Below are positions 1-8,137 of a stretch of 13,716 nucleotides of DNA, in pieces. Numbering within the stretch: position 1 is the first letter of the stretch; every line of letters starts with the position of its first letter. The notes under the pieces were generated by a model. That model was given only the letters and a program-made list of their open reading frames with translations, did no database searches and was not told the origin of the DNA. Source of the DNA: Candolleomyces eurysporus (Eukaryota; Basidiomycota; Agaricomycetes; Agaricales; Psathyrellaceae); contig JANBPK010001416.1 in NCBI GenBank assembly GCA_027579435.1, forward strand, positions 1-13,716. The letters run 5' to 3'. A program made the position numbers and the translations under genes.

Positions 1-41
1 TGTTAGCACCACTGCGCAGCAGAAGCAGTGGCCTCGTGGGC

Positions 42-52
42 TATTTATAAAA
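42..52 (+). promoter_or_regulatory. TATA box of the first VTT gene
   Basis: TATTTATAAAA sits about 215 bases upstream of the conserved start codon at 259. A transcription start about 30 bases downstream would leave a 5' leader of roughly 180 bases. The second VTT gene has a comparable A/T box (7964) at a similar distance, and the two leaders share short stretches (for example GACAAG...ACTGC near 186 and 8068), so promoter and leader were probably copied with the gene. The box is seen; its function is inferred. Confidence 0.5.
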
Positions 53-258
53 GCCTCTTCGTCATCACGATAACGGGCAGTGTCCGAGCGTCATAACCAT
101 TGTCCAATTTCCGTCCGAAGAGCTACGGATTCCAGGACAGAGCCGGAGTTCTGCAGTGGATTGGCTTCTTCGGTGTCTGACTGCGGACAAGCAGCACTGC
201 TTTCGAAACACTACAACCCCCACCTCAAACTTCAACTCAAGCAGTCACCATCCCTTTC

Positions 259-2205
259 ATGTCTGGATACGGAGGGCACCCCGCTAGACGCAGCTCTGGC
301 TCGACGGCGGTGGAGGTCGGCTTGCACGCGTATCCTCTCAATCCCATACCGGATCACCACCATGATCCAAACAACTACGACCCGTATAATGACGACAGAG
401 CGTCGATTCAAACGGCTGTCGCATCCAGCTCTGAAGAGGAGTCTTTCTACAAGTCGAAATCAAAGGAGACATCTATTCGAGTTGACGTCGAAGCGGTCGA
501 CTCGGATCCTCGAAGCGATGGGTTGATGGGAAGGACTCCGAGTCCGACACCCAGCGAGCTCAAGGAACTCCAAACTGGTGCCATCGACTGGGCTGGTCTA
601 AGGTCATGGAGATTTTGGTTCAGGAGAGAATGGTTGTGTGAGTCTCAGTCTCTCCATCTACGCTTCCAAGCCTCACGCTGAATGCCTTCATGTGCAGGGT
701 ATTATGTTGCTCTCGTTGTGATCATAGTCCTCACTGCACTCGTATCGGTCTACCACAAGCAAATAGTGCGAGGTTTGGAACCCGCAGCGAGATGGCTGCA
801 CGAGTAGGTGGACTTCCCTCAACCCGCAACTTTGGCTTACCAGTTTCACATTAGCACTCGGGGCGGATTCCTAGTCCCCATTGCCGTACTCTTCGTGATA
901 TCCTTCCCACCTGTAAGTCCCAGGGCTACCCTCCGTGTCGTGTTGGAAACCGACTAACCACTTGCACACCTTTCCGCACACCTTTCCGCAGTTATTCGGC
1001 CATGAGATTGTCGCCATACTCTGCGGCTTGGTTTGGGGTCTTTGGATTGGGTTTGCAATTGTGGCTGCTGGGACGTTGTTGGGTGAAATCGGAAATTTCT
1101 AGTAAGTTTCCTGCACAACCTATCTTCCCTGTCCTGTGAAGGAAACTAATCTTGCCGCAGTGCGTTCAAATATTGCTGCCGCACCCGAGGCGCCAAAATG
1201 GAGCGAACGAATATCTCGTATGCTTGCCTAGCCAAAGTCGTTCGCGATGGAGGCTTCCGAATTGCTCTGATAGCACGTTTGAGTGCAATTCCCGGTCATT
1301 GTAAGTTCACTATGCATACCAGGACAGGACAGCCGTTGACGTCATCTCCCCGCAGTCACGACTGCGATCTTTTCAACGTGCGGAATGGGCATCATTGTCT
1401 TCACGATCGCGACCCTTCTTTCGATGCCTAAACAAGTTATTGGGGTGTATCTGGGCGTCGTTTTGGAACGGTCAGAATCCGGTATGCACATTGGCCTACC
1501 AAGACCCCGCAACGCTCCCTAACAGTTACTCCAGGAACAGGAGATAAACAAGAGAAAATTGTCACTAACGTCGTCTTGGCCCTTACCATTCTCATCACGG
1601 CCGTCGCAATGTGGTACATCCTCCGACAGATGAACAAGGTGAAGCCGCAGATCATATATAAGCGGCGCAAGGCTAGGTGGGTTGCAACAGCTAGCGCTAG
1701 GGCTCTCTGCGTTGAGACTGATGTCGGATTTTCCATGCTAAACAGACAGGCCAAACTTAGCCGAGCCTCCTCAATCTCTCCCTCTTCTCTAAATAATCCA
1801 TACCTTTCGGCTTCCGGGAACGGGCTCCGAGTTATGGGTTCGGAAAGCACAATCGTGTTCAACCCCAACGACGACAGCCACAGCCTAAATTCGAAATTGG
1901 ATTCGGCCACGATTCCATTAAAGCAGACCGACTTGTCGTCGTCGCAGTCTACGTTCCCACCTATAGAGGCTCCTCAGCCCAGACGTCCGGTTTCATTGAG
2001 CCCAAGAACTTTTGTAGTTGCAAGTCGAAGTGCGAGTCCCGGAAGCACACCTGCGGGTACGGGTGTCCTCAATTCTCCCATCGACAGTAATACTAGGTCG
2101 CCGCCCTATGATTCTTACTATAGTAGCCGGTCAGGGATGAGAGATGAAGGGATGGATGAGGTAGGATGGGATACGGGTGCCGAATCGCATCGTAGTAGGG
2201 TATAA
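259..2205 (+). CDS. TVP38/TMEM64-type VTT-domain membrane protein, copy 1
   Basis: Predicted exons are 259-637, 698-803, 855-912, 992-1101, 1161-1300, 1356-1481, 1535-1676 and 1746-2205, giving 506 residues; all introns are GT..AG, 51-79 nt. Residues 1-126 form a polar N-terminus with a His run and a TPSPTPSEL motif. A first membrane helix lies near 127-147. The VTT (SNARE-associated Golgi protein) core follows: FPPLFGHEIVAILCGLVWG around 179-197, GTLLGEIGNF near 208-217, then RLSAIP-GHFTT at 257-267, the family signature, and a last helix near 315-337. A basic stretch KRRKAR leads into a Ser/Pro-rich tail (354-506). Family members (yeast Tvp38, TMEM64, DedA; related to VMP1/TMEM41B scramblases) sit in Golgi or other endomembranes; lipid transport is inferred from the superfamily. 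The start is supported by conservation with the copy at 8138. The Ser/Pro tail is about twice as long as in that copy. Confidence 0.9.
967..990 (+). repeat. 12-nt tandem duplication at the end of an intron
   Basis: CACCTTTCCGCA occurs twice in perfect tandem directly before the acceptor G of intron 3 (913-991). It doubles the pyrimidine tract without creating a competing AG. The matching intron in the second VTT gene (8674-8743) has one tract and is 9 nt shorter. Confidence 0.85.
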
Positions 2206-2542
2206 CATGCATCGTTGTTGCACGTCCCAAGGAATCAGGGGAGAGGGTAGTAGGAGATCGAAGAGATTCGCTCATGCTTTGGACAATTCTATGATACCCG
2301 AATTATATTAGTATTAGTAGGAGATCTGTAGTACATTTAGCCAGTTATTGTGCAGGTTTTTTTTATCAGGACGCTAGATGTATCCCATTTGAAAAGCTTT
2401 CGATTGCGTTTTCTAGACGGCATATACCCTAGTTTTGAGGCCAACCGGGCGCTACTCATAATGTATCGTGGGATGATCCAGCTGTTATCTTTCAGGACGC
2501 TCTTGAAGGCTATTCGCTTCTTCTTTGCACTTCGTCGTTCCT
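2206..2542. other. 3' flank of VTT copy 1 and leader of F-box gene A
   Basis: No gene is seen. It holds the 3' flank of the VTT gene, an A/T-rich stretch near 2300-2345, a run of eight T at 2357-2364, and the leader of F-box gene A. Two parts resemble the region before gene B: TATTAGTA-AGGATCTGTAG (2312-2332 vs 4241-4259) and CGTGGGATGAT (2467 vs 4388). This shows that the duplicated unit starts outside the coding sequence. Confidence 0.5.
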
Positions 2543-3735
2543 ATGAACGTTCTTTCCAGTTTAAATCGGTTCTCCGACCTACCTGAAGACATCGGACGGA
2601 CGGTCTTTGAGCTTGCAGCAGAGAATGGGGACGGCACGCGTTGCGCACTCGTATCAAAGAGAGTGCAGTCTTGGTGAGCTATTGCGTTGCGTGGGGCATT
2701 ATGCATTGCTGGATGGGAGAACTTATGAAACGAGGAAAATATAGGGTGGAGCCCAAAATCTACTACAAGATCATCCTCCAAAAAGAAACAGTTGCAGACC
2801 TTTTCTGTCGTACATTGCTTGATCCAGAGTCCAGCAAAGCTCCAGAGTTCTTCGCAACACATATCAGGATATTCGTCCTTGCCAGCATCGACGTGGATGA
2901 CGAGATCGCAGCCGCCCTGAGAATGTGTCGTGGGGTTCAAACTCTGATAATCTGGGATAATATCACCAATCACAAGATGCAAGAAGTCTGCGGCTCCACT
3001 GCACCCTTACTGACCCCAACTGGGTTATCTGTCTTTGGAGAAATGTTCCCTGAGGGACGATACCGCTTTCACTATCCAATCTTCCAAAATGTCACTCACC
3101 TGGACCTTGTATGTTTTGGCGAGGACGATTGGAAGGAAGAGGGCAATCTTTCTCAGCTGCAGCATCTGACACACTTTTCCCTTGATGTTCGCTATCATCC
3201 GACCAGTGTCGTGCAAATGGTTCGAGAAGTATTGTGCCTGTGTGTGCAAGATCTCCGTGTCCTTATAGTATGGAGTACGGGCGAGTACTTCGTGGAGTCA
3301 AACACCCGTTTTCGTGATATCAAAGCCATTTGGGAAGGGGAAGTTGACATGCGCGCAATCAACGGCTGTATCGACGTTATACCTCCGGGGGCTTTGGCAA
3401 TCATTCGGAGTGGTGGGCAGATACTGGAAGATTGGGCTGGCACCAGCACCGACCCGGAGAATGACTTCTGGATGAAAGCTGAAGCGATAGTCCAAGGCCG
3501 AAGACAGCTTCAGGAGCAGGTCAGGAGTACGAACCTCATATTCTCTAGTATCCCTTTACTAACGGTAGATTCTCTGTATCTCTAGCGTGCAGCGAGCTCT
3601 GGCTGAATATTTTAGTGGAGATCTTCTAATTTGAACACATTTACTGGTACTTAGTCCGAGTCAAGGAATGCGATTCATGAGATATACTTAATAATTGCAT
3701 GTATCGTTAAAATCAAGCGCCTTTTGATAGTTCAA
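2300..3735 (+). repeat. Tandem duplication unit 1 (F-box gene A plus flanks)
   Basis: This block is similar to 4225-5665 over gene, leader and 3' flank. Downstream anchors are GTGGAGAT-TTCTAATT (3615 vs 5540), AGTCAAGGAAT (3659 vs 5575) and GCATGTAT (3697 vs 5613). Start codons are 1,921 bases apart. Outer limits are estimates by eye. Confidence 0.6.
2543..3606 (+). CDS. F-box-like protein A (tandem paralogue 1)
   Basis: Predicted exons are 2543-2673, 2745-3519 and 3586-3606, giving 308 residues. The N-terminus MNVLSSLNRFSDLPEDIG opens an F-box-like motif: DLPEDIGRTVFELA near 12-25, CALVSKRVQSW ending at 44, then VEPKIY. F-box motifs normally bind Skp1 and make the protein an adaptor of an SCF ubiquitin ligase; that role is inferred. 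The rest (about 50-300) is a leucine/aromatic-rich, unnamed fungal domain with a conserved end, ILEDWAGTS...NDFW. The first intron (2674-2744, GTGAGC..TAG) splits the Trp codon inside the F-box, as in B and C. The last intron is less certain: its donor GTCAGG is weak, although a TACTAAC branch site and CTCTAG acceptor follow. Without that splice the frame stops at 3585. The exon 2 frame could be misread as starting at 2641, but upstream bases align with B as intron. Confidence 0.8.
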
Positions 3736-4463
3736 CGGCAATTTTCGGCCCTTGATCACCTGTTCAACAGAAAATCGAGGTTCGACGCTTCAAAATCGCC
3801 AGAATAATTCATAGAGACACAACGGGGACCCCAGTAGTTACTAGGCGCCTATGCCTGGCGATGTTACTAACCTGATTGGCCGATCCCAAGAGCAAAAGCA
3901 GTTCCTACTACGCTCAACTCATCGTCGGCTTATCATCTTTCGATTTACTCGTTCCTTGATTAGTCACTTCTCTTGGACACCTCAACCCCTCGATTCCATC
4001 GGTCCCAGCCCCCAACCCAGCACCGGAAAGAAGACGAACTGGATTTCATTTTTCATTCGCAGTCGGACTTCCGTGTCGTGTTGGGCACTGAGAAACGGCA
4101 CAGTAGGACAATGGGCAGGATCAGTGCCCAGCCAGGCGCGTAGAGCTCGAGGGGCCGATCTCGATAGTGTTGTGAGTCCCATCTGAATCAAAAGCCAGGG
4201 GCCCTACGCGACCGAGCAGAACACTAGTCATGGATTCAATATTAGTAGAGGATCTGTAGAACGTGCAAGTCGGTGCTCGTTGTTTACGGAAGAAGCGAGA
4301 CGAAATTATTTGATTCTTGCCGTTAACTCCTGGTATCACTGGTGTACGTCGAGTCACTTCACCAAACGTATGGTGAGGTACTATCCCGTGGGATGATTCG
4401 GCTCAGGATTCCTGTTGAGGCTCAGTTTAGCCCTTCGCTTGTATCTTTCACTCCACTGATTCC
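3607..4463. other. Intergenic between F-box genes A and B
   Basis: No convincing gene. The 111-codon frame at 3851-4186 has no similarity to its neighbours and lies in flank DNA. Parts are homologous to the 3' flank of B: CTCTTGGACACCTCAAC near 3970 matches CTCTTGGGCACCTCAAC near 5686. Relative to that flank, about 200 bases (roughly 3735-3935) are extra. The stretch from about 4225 resembles the leader region of gene A. Confidence 0.5.
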
Positions 4464-5665
4464 ATGAACGTTCTCTCCAGCAGCTTTACTCAGTTTTCCG
4501 ACCTACCTGAAGACATGGGACGTACAGTCTTTGAGCTTGCAGCGGAGAATGGGGACGGTCCGTGCTGTGCACTCGTATCAAGGAGGGTGCAACAATGGTG
4601 AGTTATTGGATTGTATGGTGCATTGCTGGGTCTTAGAACTGAACGGATGAGCAATCGGTAGGGTGGAGCCCAAAATCTACTGCAGGATCATGCTACAAAA
4701 CGATCCAGTTGCAGACCTTTTCTGTCGCACATTGCTTGATCCAGAGTCAAGCAAACCTCCAGAGTTCTTCGCAAACCATATCAAGATATTTGTCCTCGCC
4801 GTCATCGGCATCAATGACAAGATCGCAGCCGTCCTGAAAATGTGTCGGGGGGTCAAAACCCTTGTGGTCTGGGACCATGCCATCAATCGCAACATGCAAG
4901 ATATTTTCAGCTCCACTGAACCCATGCTGACTCCAGCTGGGATATCCGTCTTTGGAGAAATGTTTCCCCAGGGACGATACCGCTTTCACTACCCAATCTT
5001 CCGAAATGTTACTCATCTGGACCTTGTATGCTTCGACGAGGGCGATTGGAAGAAAGGGGGCAACCTGTCCCAACTGAAGTGGCTGACGCACTTTTCCTTT
5101 GACCTTCGCTATCGTCCGAGCAGTCTTGTGCAAATGGTGAGGGAAGTCCTATGCCTGTGTGCATCAGAGCTCCGTATCCTTATAATATGGTGCGATGAAG
5201 AGTACTTCTTCGATTGGCACACCAGCTTTGGTGATATCAAAGTTATTTGGGAAGGGGAAGTTGACATACGTGCAGTCAACGGTTGCATGGATGGTAGACC
5301 TCGGGAGCCTTTTGCGATCTATCGCGATGGTAACGATATACTGGAAGACTGGGCTGGGACAAGCCCTGACCCGGAGAATGATTTCTGGACTCAGGCTGAA
5401 ATGGTAGTCCAAGGCCGAAGTCAACGTCTGGAACAGGTCAGGAATATAGCCTTGCACTCCATGGTATTGTTTGGCTGACGTTAGACTGTACTAATACTGT
5501 GAACTACAGCTGGAAGTGGGCTCTATCTGAGCACTAAAGTGGAGATATTCTAATTCAACGATTTACTAGTACTAGTCAAGGAATAGTGCGATTCAGTGAG
5601 GCAGAGAAGCCTTGCATGTATGACTCCACGTATCAACAAAGCAAGGCCCTTTCTTTGATTCATTC
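4225..5665 (+). repeat. Tandem duplication unit 2 (F-box gene B plus flanks)
   Basis: This is the partner of the block at 2300-3735; it contains gene B with the same exon plan and matching leader and 3' flank segments. Limits are approximate. Confidence 0.6.
4464..5530 (+). CDS. F-box-like protein B (tandem paralogue 2)
   Basis: Predicted exons are 4464-4597, 4662-5436 and 5510-5530, giving 309 residues. The second exon has exactly the same length (775 nt) as in A and aligns without gaps; by eye about two thirds of residues are identical. The F-box-like motif is DLPEDMGRTVFELA near 13-26, with CALVSRRVQQW before the intron and VEPKIYC after it. The C-terminal block ILEDWAGTSPDPENDFW is kept. 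Intron 1 (4598-4661) has GTGAGT..TAG; the terminal intron (5437-5509) has the weak donor GTCAGG, a CTAAT branch-like site and an ACAG acceptor. Without that splice the protein would end at 5478. The two terminal exons of A and B are both 21 nt and stop at the same aligned TGA, which favours splicing. Predicted role as for A: an SCF substrate adaptor, substrate unknown. Confidence 0.8.
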
Positions 5666-5909
5666 TTACTCCTTACTCTAGAGTCCTCTTGGGCACCTCA
5701 ACTGACAGGAGAATAAAGCTGGACAATCCGAACTCGCAAGAGTTTATGGACACCCTAAGTACCTGTACTTAAGCGCTCATAATGGCACGTGCCTCTTCAT
5801 GCCGCCCGGGCCGTGTATTTGTCACATATGTTTGCCGTGGGAATATTGGTGGCCAGAAACCAATATCCAGCGCCCATCTTGTCGCTTCCGAATCAGCTCA
5901 AAATTCTGG
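5531..5909. other. Intergenic and leader of F-box gene C
   Basis: The first part is the 3' flank of B, homologous to that of A. The rest leads into gene C. Two earlier ATGs exist: 5782 (out of frame with C) and 5799 (in frame, adding 37 residues). No clear TATA box was found. Confidence 0.4.
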
Positions 5910-6874
5910 ATGTCGAACCTCCCAGAAGACGTCGGTCGCGTTGTGTTCAAATTTGCGATGGATGCTGGAAGCGGTCCTGTTTTGGCTCTTGTGTCGAAGA
6001 AGGTACGGTCATGGTGAGTGGACTCAACCGTCGCCTTGCGCTTTGCCCGCTAATGATAACGAGATCTAGGGTAGAGCCAATACTCTACCACAGAATTCTC
6101 CTATCCGATAAAGTAACGGCAGAACTACTATATCGCACTTTTCGAGATCCAGCCACGAGCAAACCCCCCGGATTCTTCGCAACTTGCGTGAAAATCTTCA
6201 TACTCTCTGCCATCCCCACGTCTCAGGACACTACAAACGTCCTCAGAGCCTGTATAGGCATTCAGAAACTGGCAATTTGGAGCTATGAATTCAAACACGA
6301 CACAGGGCTCCAGGAGCTTTTTGAGTCTTCTCATTTATCGCCATGCAGACTCTCCCTGTCCGGGCGGATGTTCACTCGACCCCAGCAACCCTTCTCTAAC
6401 CCAATTTTCCGCAATCTTACACATTTAGAGGTCATCTGGACTAAAGAGGACGATTGGGAGTGGGATACCTTCTCTCAGTTGACTTTCCTCACGCACCTAT
6501 CCCTCGATATGGACTTCGACTGTACAGACTTGGTGGAAATGGTCAAGAAGACTCTGGCAGTATCTCCACATTCGCTTGAAGTTTTCATTCTATGGATCGA
6601 GTCGGGGGCCTCCTTTCATGACCGACATAAACACGAAATCGAAGCTATCAGAGAAGGGCACGTCGATACAAGGGTGGTTCTTGCATATGAAGATCTTGAA
6701 GAACGCATTCCTTCGGAGGTGCACGCGGAGCAAGCAATTTTCCGTGAACTTCCAGACTTATTGGAAGAATGGGCTGGCGTGCAGGCAGGGAAAAACTTTT
6801 GGTCCCAGGGGTTGGAAAGGGTTCAAGAGCGTCGTGAACGGCGCCGGTTACAATCTTTGGGGCGGTGTCGATGA
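5910..6874 (+). CDS. F-box-like protein C (diverged tandem paralogue 3)
   Basis: Predicted exons are 5910-6013 and 6070-6874, giving 302 residues. The F-box-like motif starts almost at once: MSNLPEDVGRVVFKFAMDAG, then LALVSKKVRSW, intron (6014-6069, GTGAGT..TAG), then VEPILYHRILL. The intron splits the same Trp codon as in A and B. Downstream, YRTFRDPATSKPPGFFAT, NPIFRNLTHLEV and LLEEWAGVQAGKNFW mark shared blocks, but overall identity to A/B is much lower (by eye under half). The Arg-rich tail (ERRERRRLQ) ends at a TGA with no terminal intron needed. An in-frame ATG at 5799 would extend the protein by 37 residues (PPGPCICHICLPW...), but that segment has no counterpart in A or B and reads like leader, so 5910 is preferred. 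Confidence 0.75.
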
Positions 6875-7011
6875 GGTACAGATGATTCGTGTGCTGTCTT
6901 TCCGAACCACCATGATACTAAGTATATTACCAACCCTAGCCTACAGACGCAGTTGGTCTCAATCACGGATCCGCCGTTGGTTGTGATAGTCGATGTGAAC
7001 TCCATTACTGC

Positions 7012-7215
7012 TCCGTTCCACTATCACGAACCTTCCGACGTATACGGGAACACCAAGGAACTGCGGGATGGACACCCTGCATGCCGAGGTTTGGCTCGAA
7101 GGCGACGCAGCGACTCAGAAGCAACGGTACTTGTTGTATAAACGAGATTCGCATTGGCAAGAATTTGGTTGATGTACACCACCATGCCGCTTTGCAAAGG
7201 ACGCTCGCTGTAAAG
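7012..7215 (+). pseudogene. Diverged direct repeat, copy 1, with short coding-like frame
   Basis: This block aligns by eye with 7490-7700 (CCAAGGAA near 7053 vs 7538; CGAGGT-TGG near 7084 vs 7569; CGACTCAG near 7110 vs 7592). A frame from ATG 7068 to TGA 7170-7172 reads MDTLHAEVWLEGDA..., and the same frame in copy 2 gives TPHVEVWFE, so the shared segment was probably coding. No family is recognised. It is called a relic because neither copy shows a long frame. Confidence 0.35.
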
Positions 7216-7489
7216 CTATCAGCAGTTATTTCCATTGCTTGGTTGCGGTGTCAATGGCTCGCGCCTCTCCTTTCGCTGTCGACACTGTTGTACCTTTCAA
7301 AATACTTCGTCAAGCTCACCACTCTAGTACTCATCCACCAGACGGCTCGAGGGTTTACTTTACCATAGGGCAGAGACTCACGCCGCCAACAGCTGTCGAA
7401 GAGGCCAGTAGAGCAGAGGAATTCGTTGGAACAATCCCTCCTCTTGCATCTACATGGCTCTGTTCCAGCCTTCCAGCGTACTAGGAGGC

Positions 7490-7700
7490 TTTTCGTTCCT
7501 GCCGTTCTTAACCTAAGGCTGTAAGTACATCGAGGGCCAAGGAAAGATGGAGGATTGAGACCCCATGTCGAGGTGTGGTTTGAGCTGCAACCACGACTCA
7601 GGAATGGGTCATCTGGTAGGTGAACGATAGGCGCGAGGGAAAGGAGAGCGGTTTGGCCGTGTTCGCTGCCACAGCGCTTTTCAGGGGCAGTTTGCGAAGG
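7490..7700 (+). pseudogene. Diverged direct repeat, copy 2
   Basis: This is the partner of 7012-7215, about 480 bases downstream. The frame equivalent to copy 1 reads TPHVEVWFELQ and stops at 7619-7621. Similarity fades towards 7700. It is probably a decayed duplicate of the same unknown exon; a non-coding repeat is the alternative. Confidence 0.3.
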
Positions 7701-7963
7701 GATATTTCGCCCTCATCGCTTAGCTGTAGGCTTTTCGGTGCTGTAGAATAGAAGATGGGTTGGATGCCGGATCATGGATGAACCAAAGACAGCGAGGTTG
7801 GCGGTGCAGATTGGCGGGATTTGAGGCGAGTTGACCTTCCAGAAAATGCACAGCAACAAACTTGAAAGGGGAGCACGGCGTCAATAATCGCACGTGGATC
7901 TGATTAAGGTACCAAATCATTTCCTGGTACTCTTGGCGTGTCGTCTACTGCTAACGTACTCTC

Positions 7964-7974
7964 TTATTTAAAGG
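7964..7974 (+). promoter_or_regulatory. TATA-like box of the second VTT gene
   Basis: TTATTTAAAGG lies 174 bases before the start codon at 8138, at a similar spacing to the TATTTATAAAA box of the first VTT gene. The leader that follows is partly similar to the leader of copy 1. Confidence 0.4.
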
Positions 7975-8137
7975 CTTGTAACTCACCAGCTCGAACATGT
8001 CAAGCACCTCTGTCCGAGGAACGGCTTCGAGATAGCCAGAGTGTATTCACTTCTTTCGCGTCTTGCAGACAAGTACTGCCCTCGAAAGGCGACTATCTCC
8101 AACTTGACCTTCGACCAGAACAACCAATCCCTCTCTC

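Larger units (their letters stand above)
6875..7963. other. Gene-poor stretch with probable gene relics
   Basis: No intact gene can be supported. Several short open frames exist. One (7254-7484, 76 codons, ATG start, containing RVYFTIGQRLTPP and VEEASRAEEF) has a protein-like composition but no recognised family and no splice-supported extension. Two diverged direct repeats at about 7012-7215 and 7490-7700 are listed separately. The last part leads into the promoter of the second VTT gene. Confidence 0.45.

Noticed and set aside
80..526. 148-codon plus-strand frame overlapping the start of the first VTT gene
   Set aside because: It starts at a GTG, is out of frame with the conserved VTT start at 259, and has no conserved counterpart at the second copy.
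1437..1910. 157-codon minus-strand frame opposite VTT exons
   Set aside because: Antisense to well-supported coding exons; no start context or family similarity.
2485..2982. 165-codon minus-strand frame over F-box gene A
   Set aside because: Mirror of the coding strand; gene A's intron borders and conservation with B explain the region.
3851..4186. 111-codon plus-strand frame between F-box genes A and B
   Set aside because: Lies in flanking DNA partly shared with the 3' flank of B, where the frame is not kept; composition is Ser/Arg/Pro-rich without any recognisable motif.
4747..5133. 128-codon minus-strand frame over F-box gene B
   Set aside because: Antisense shadow of exon 2, with a similar shadow opposite gene A caused by sequence identity.
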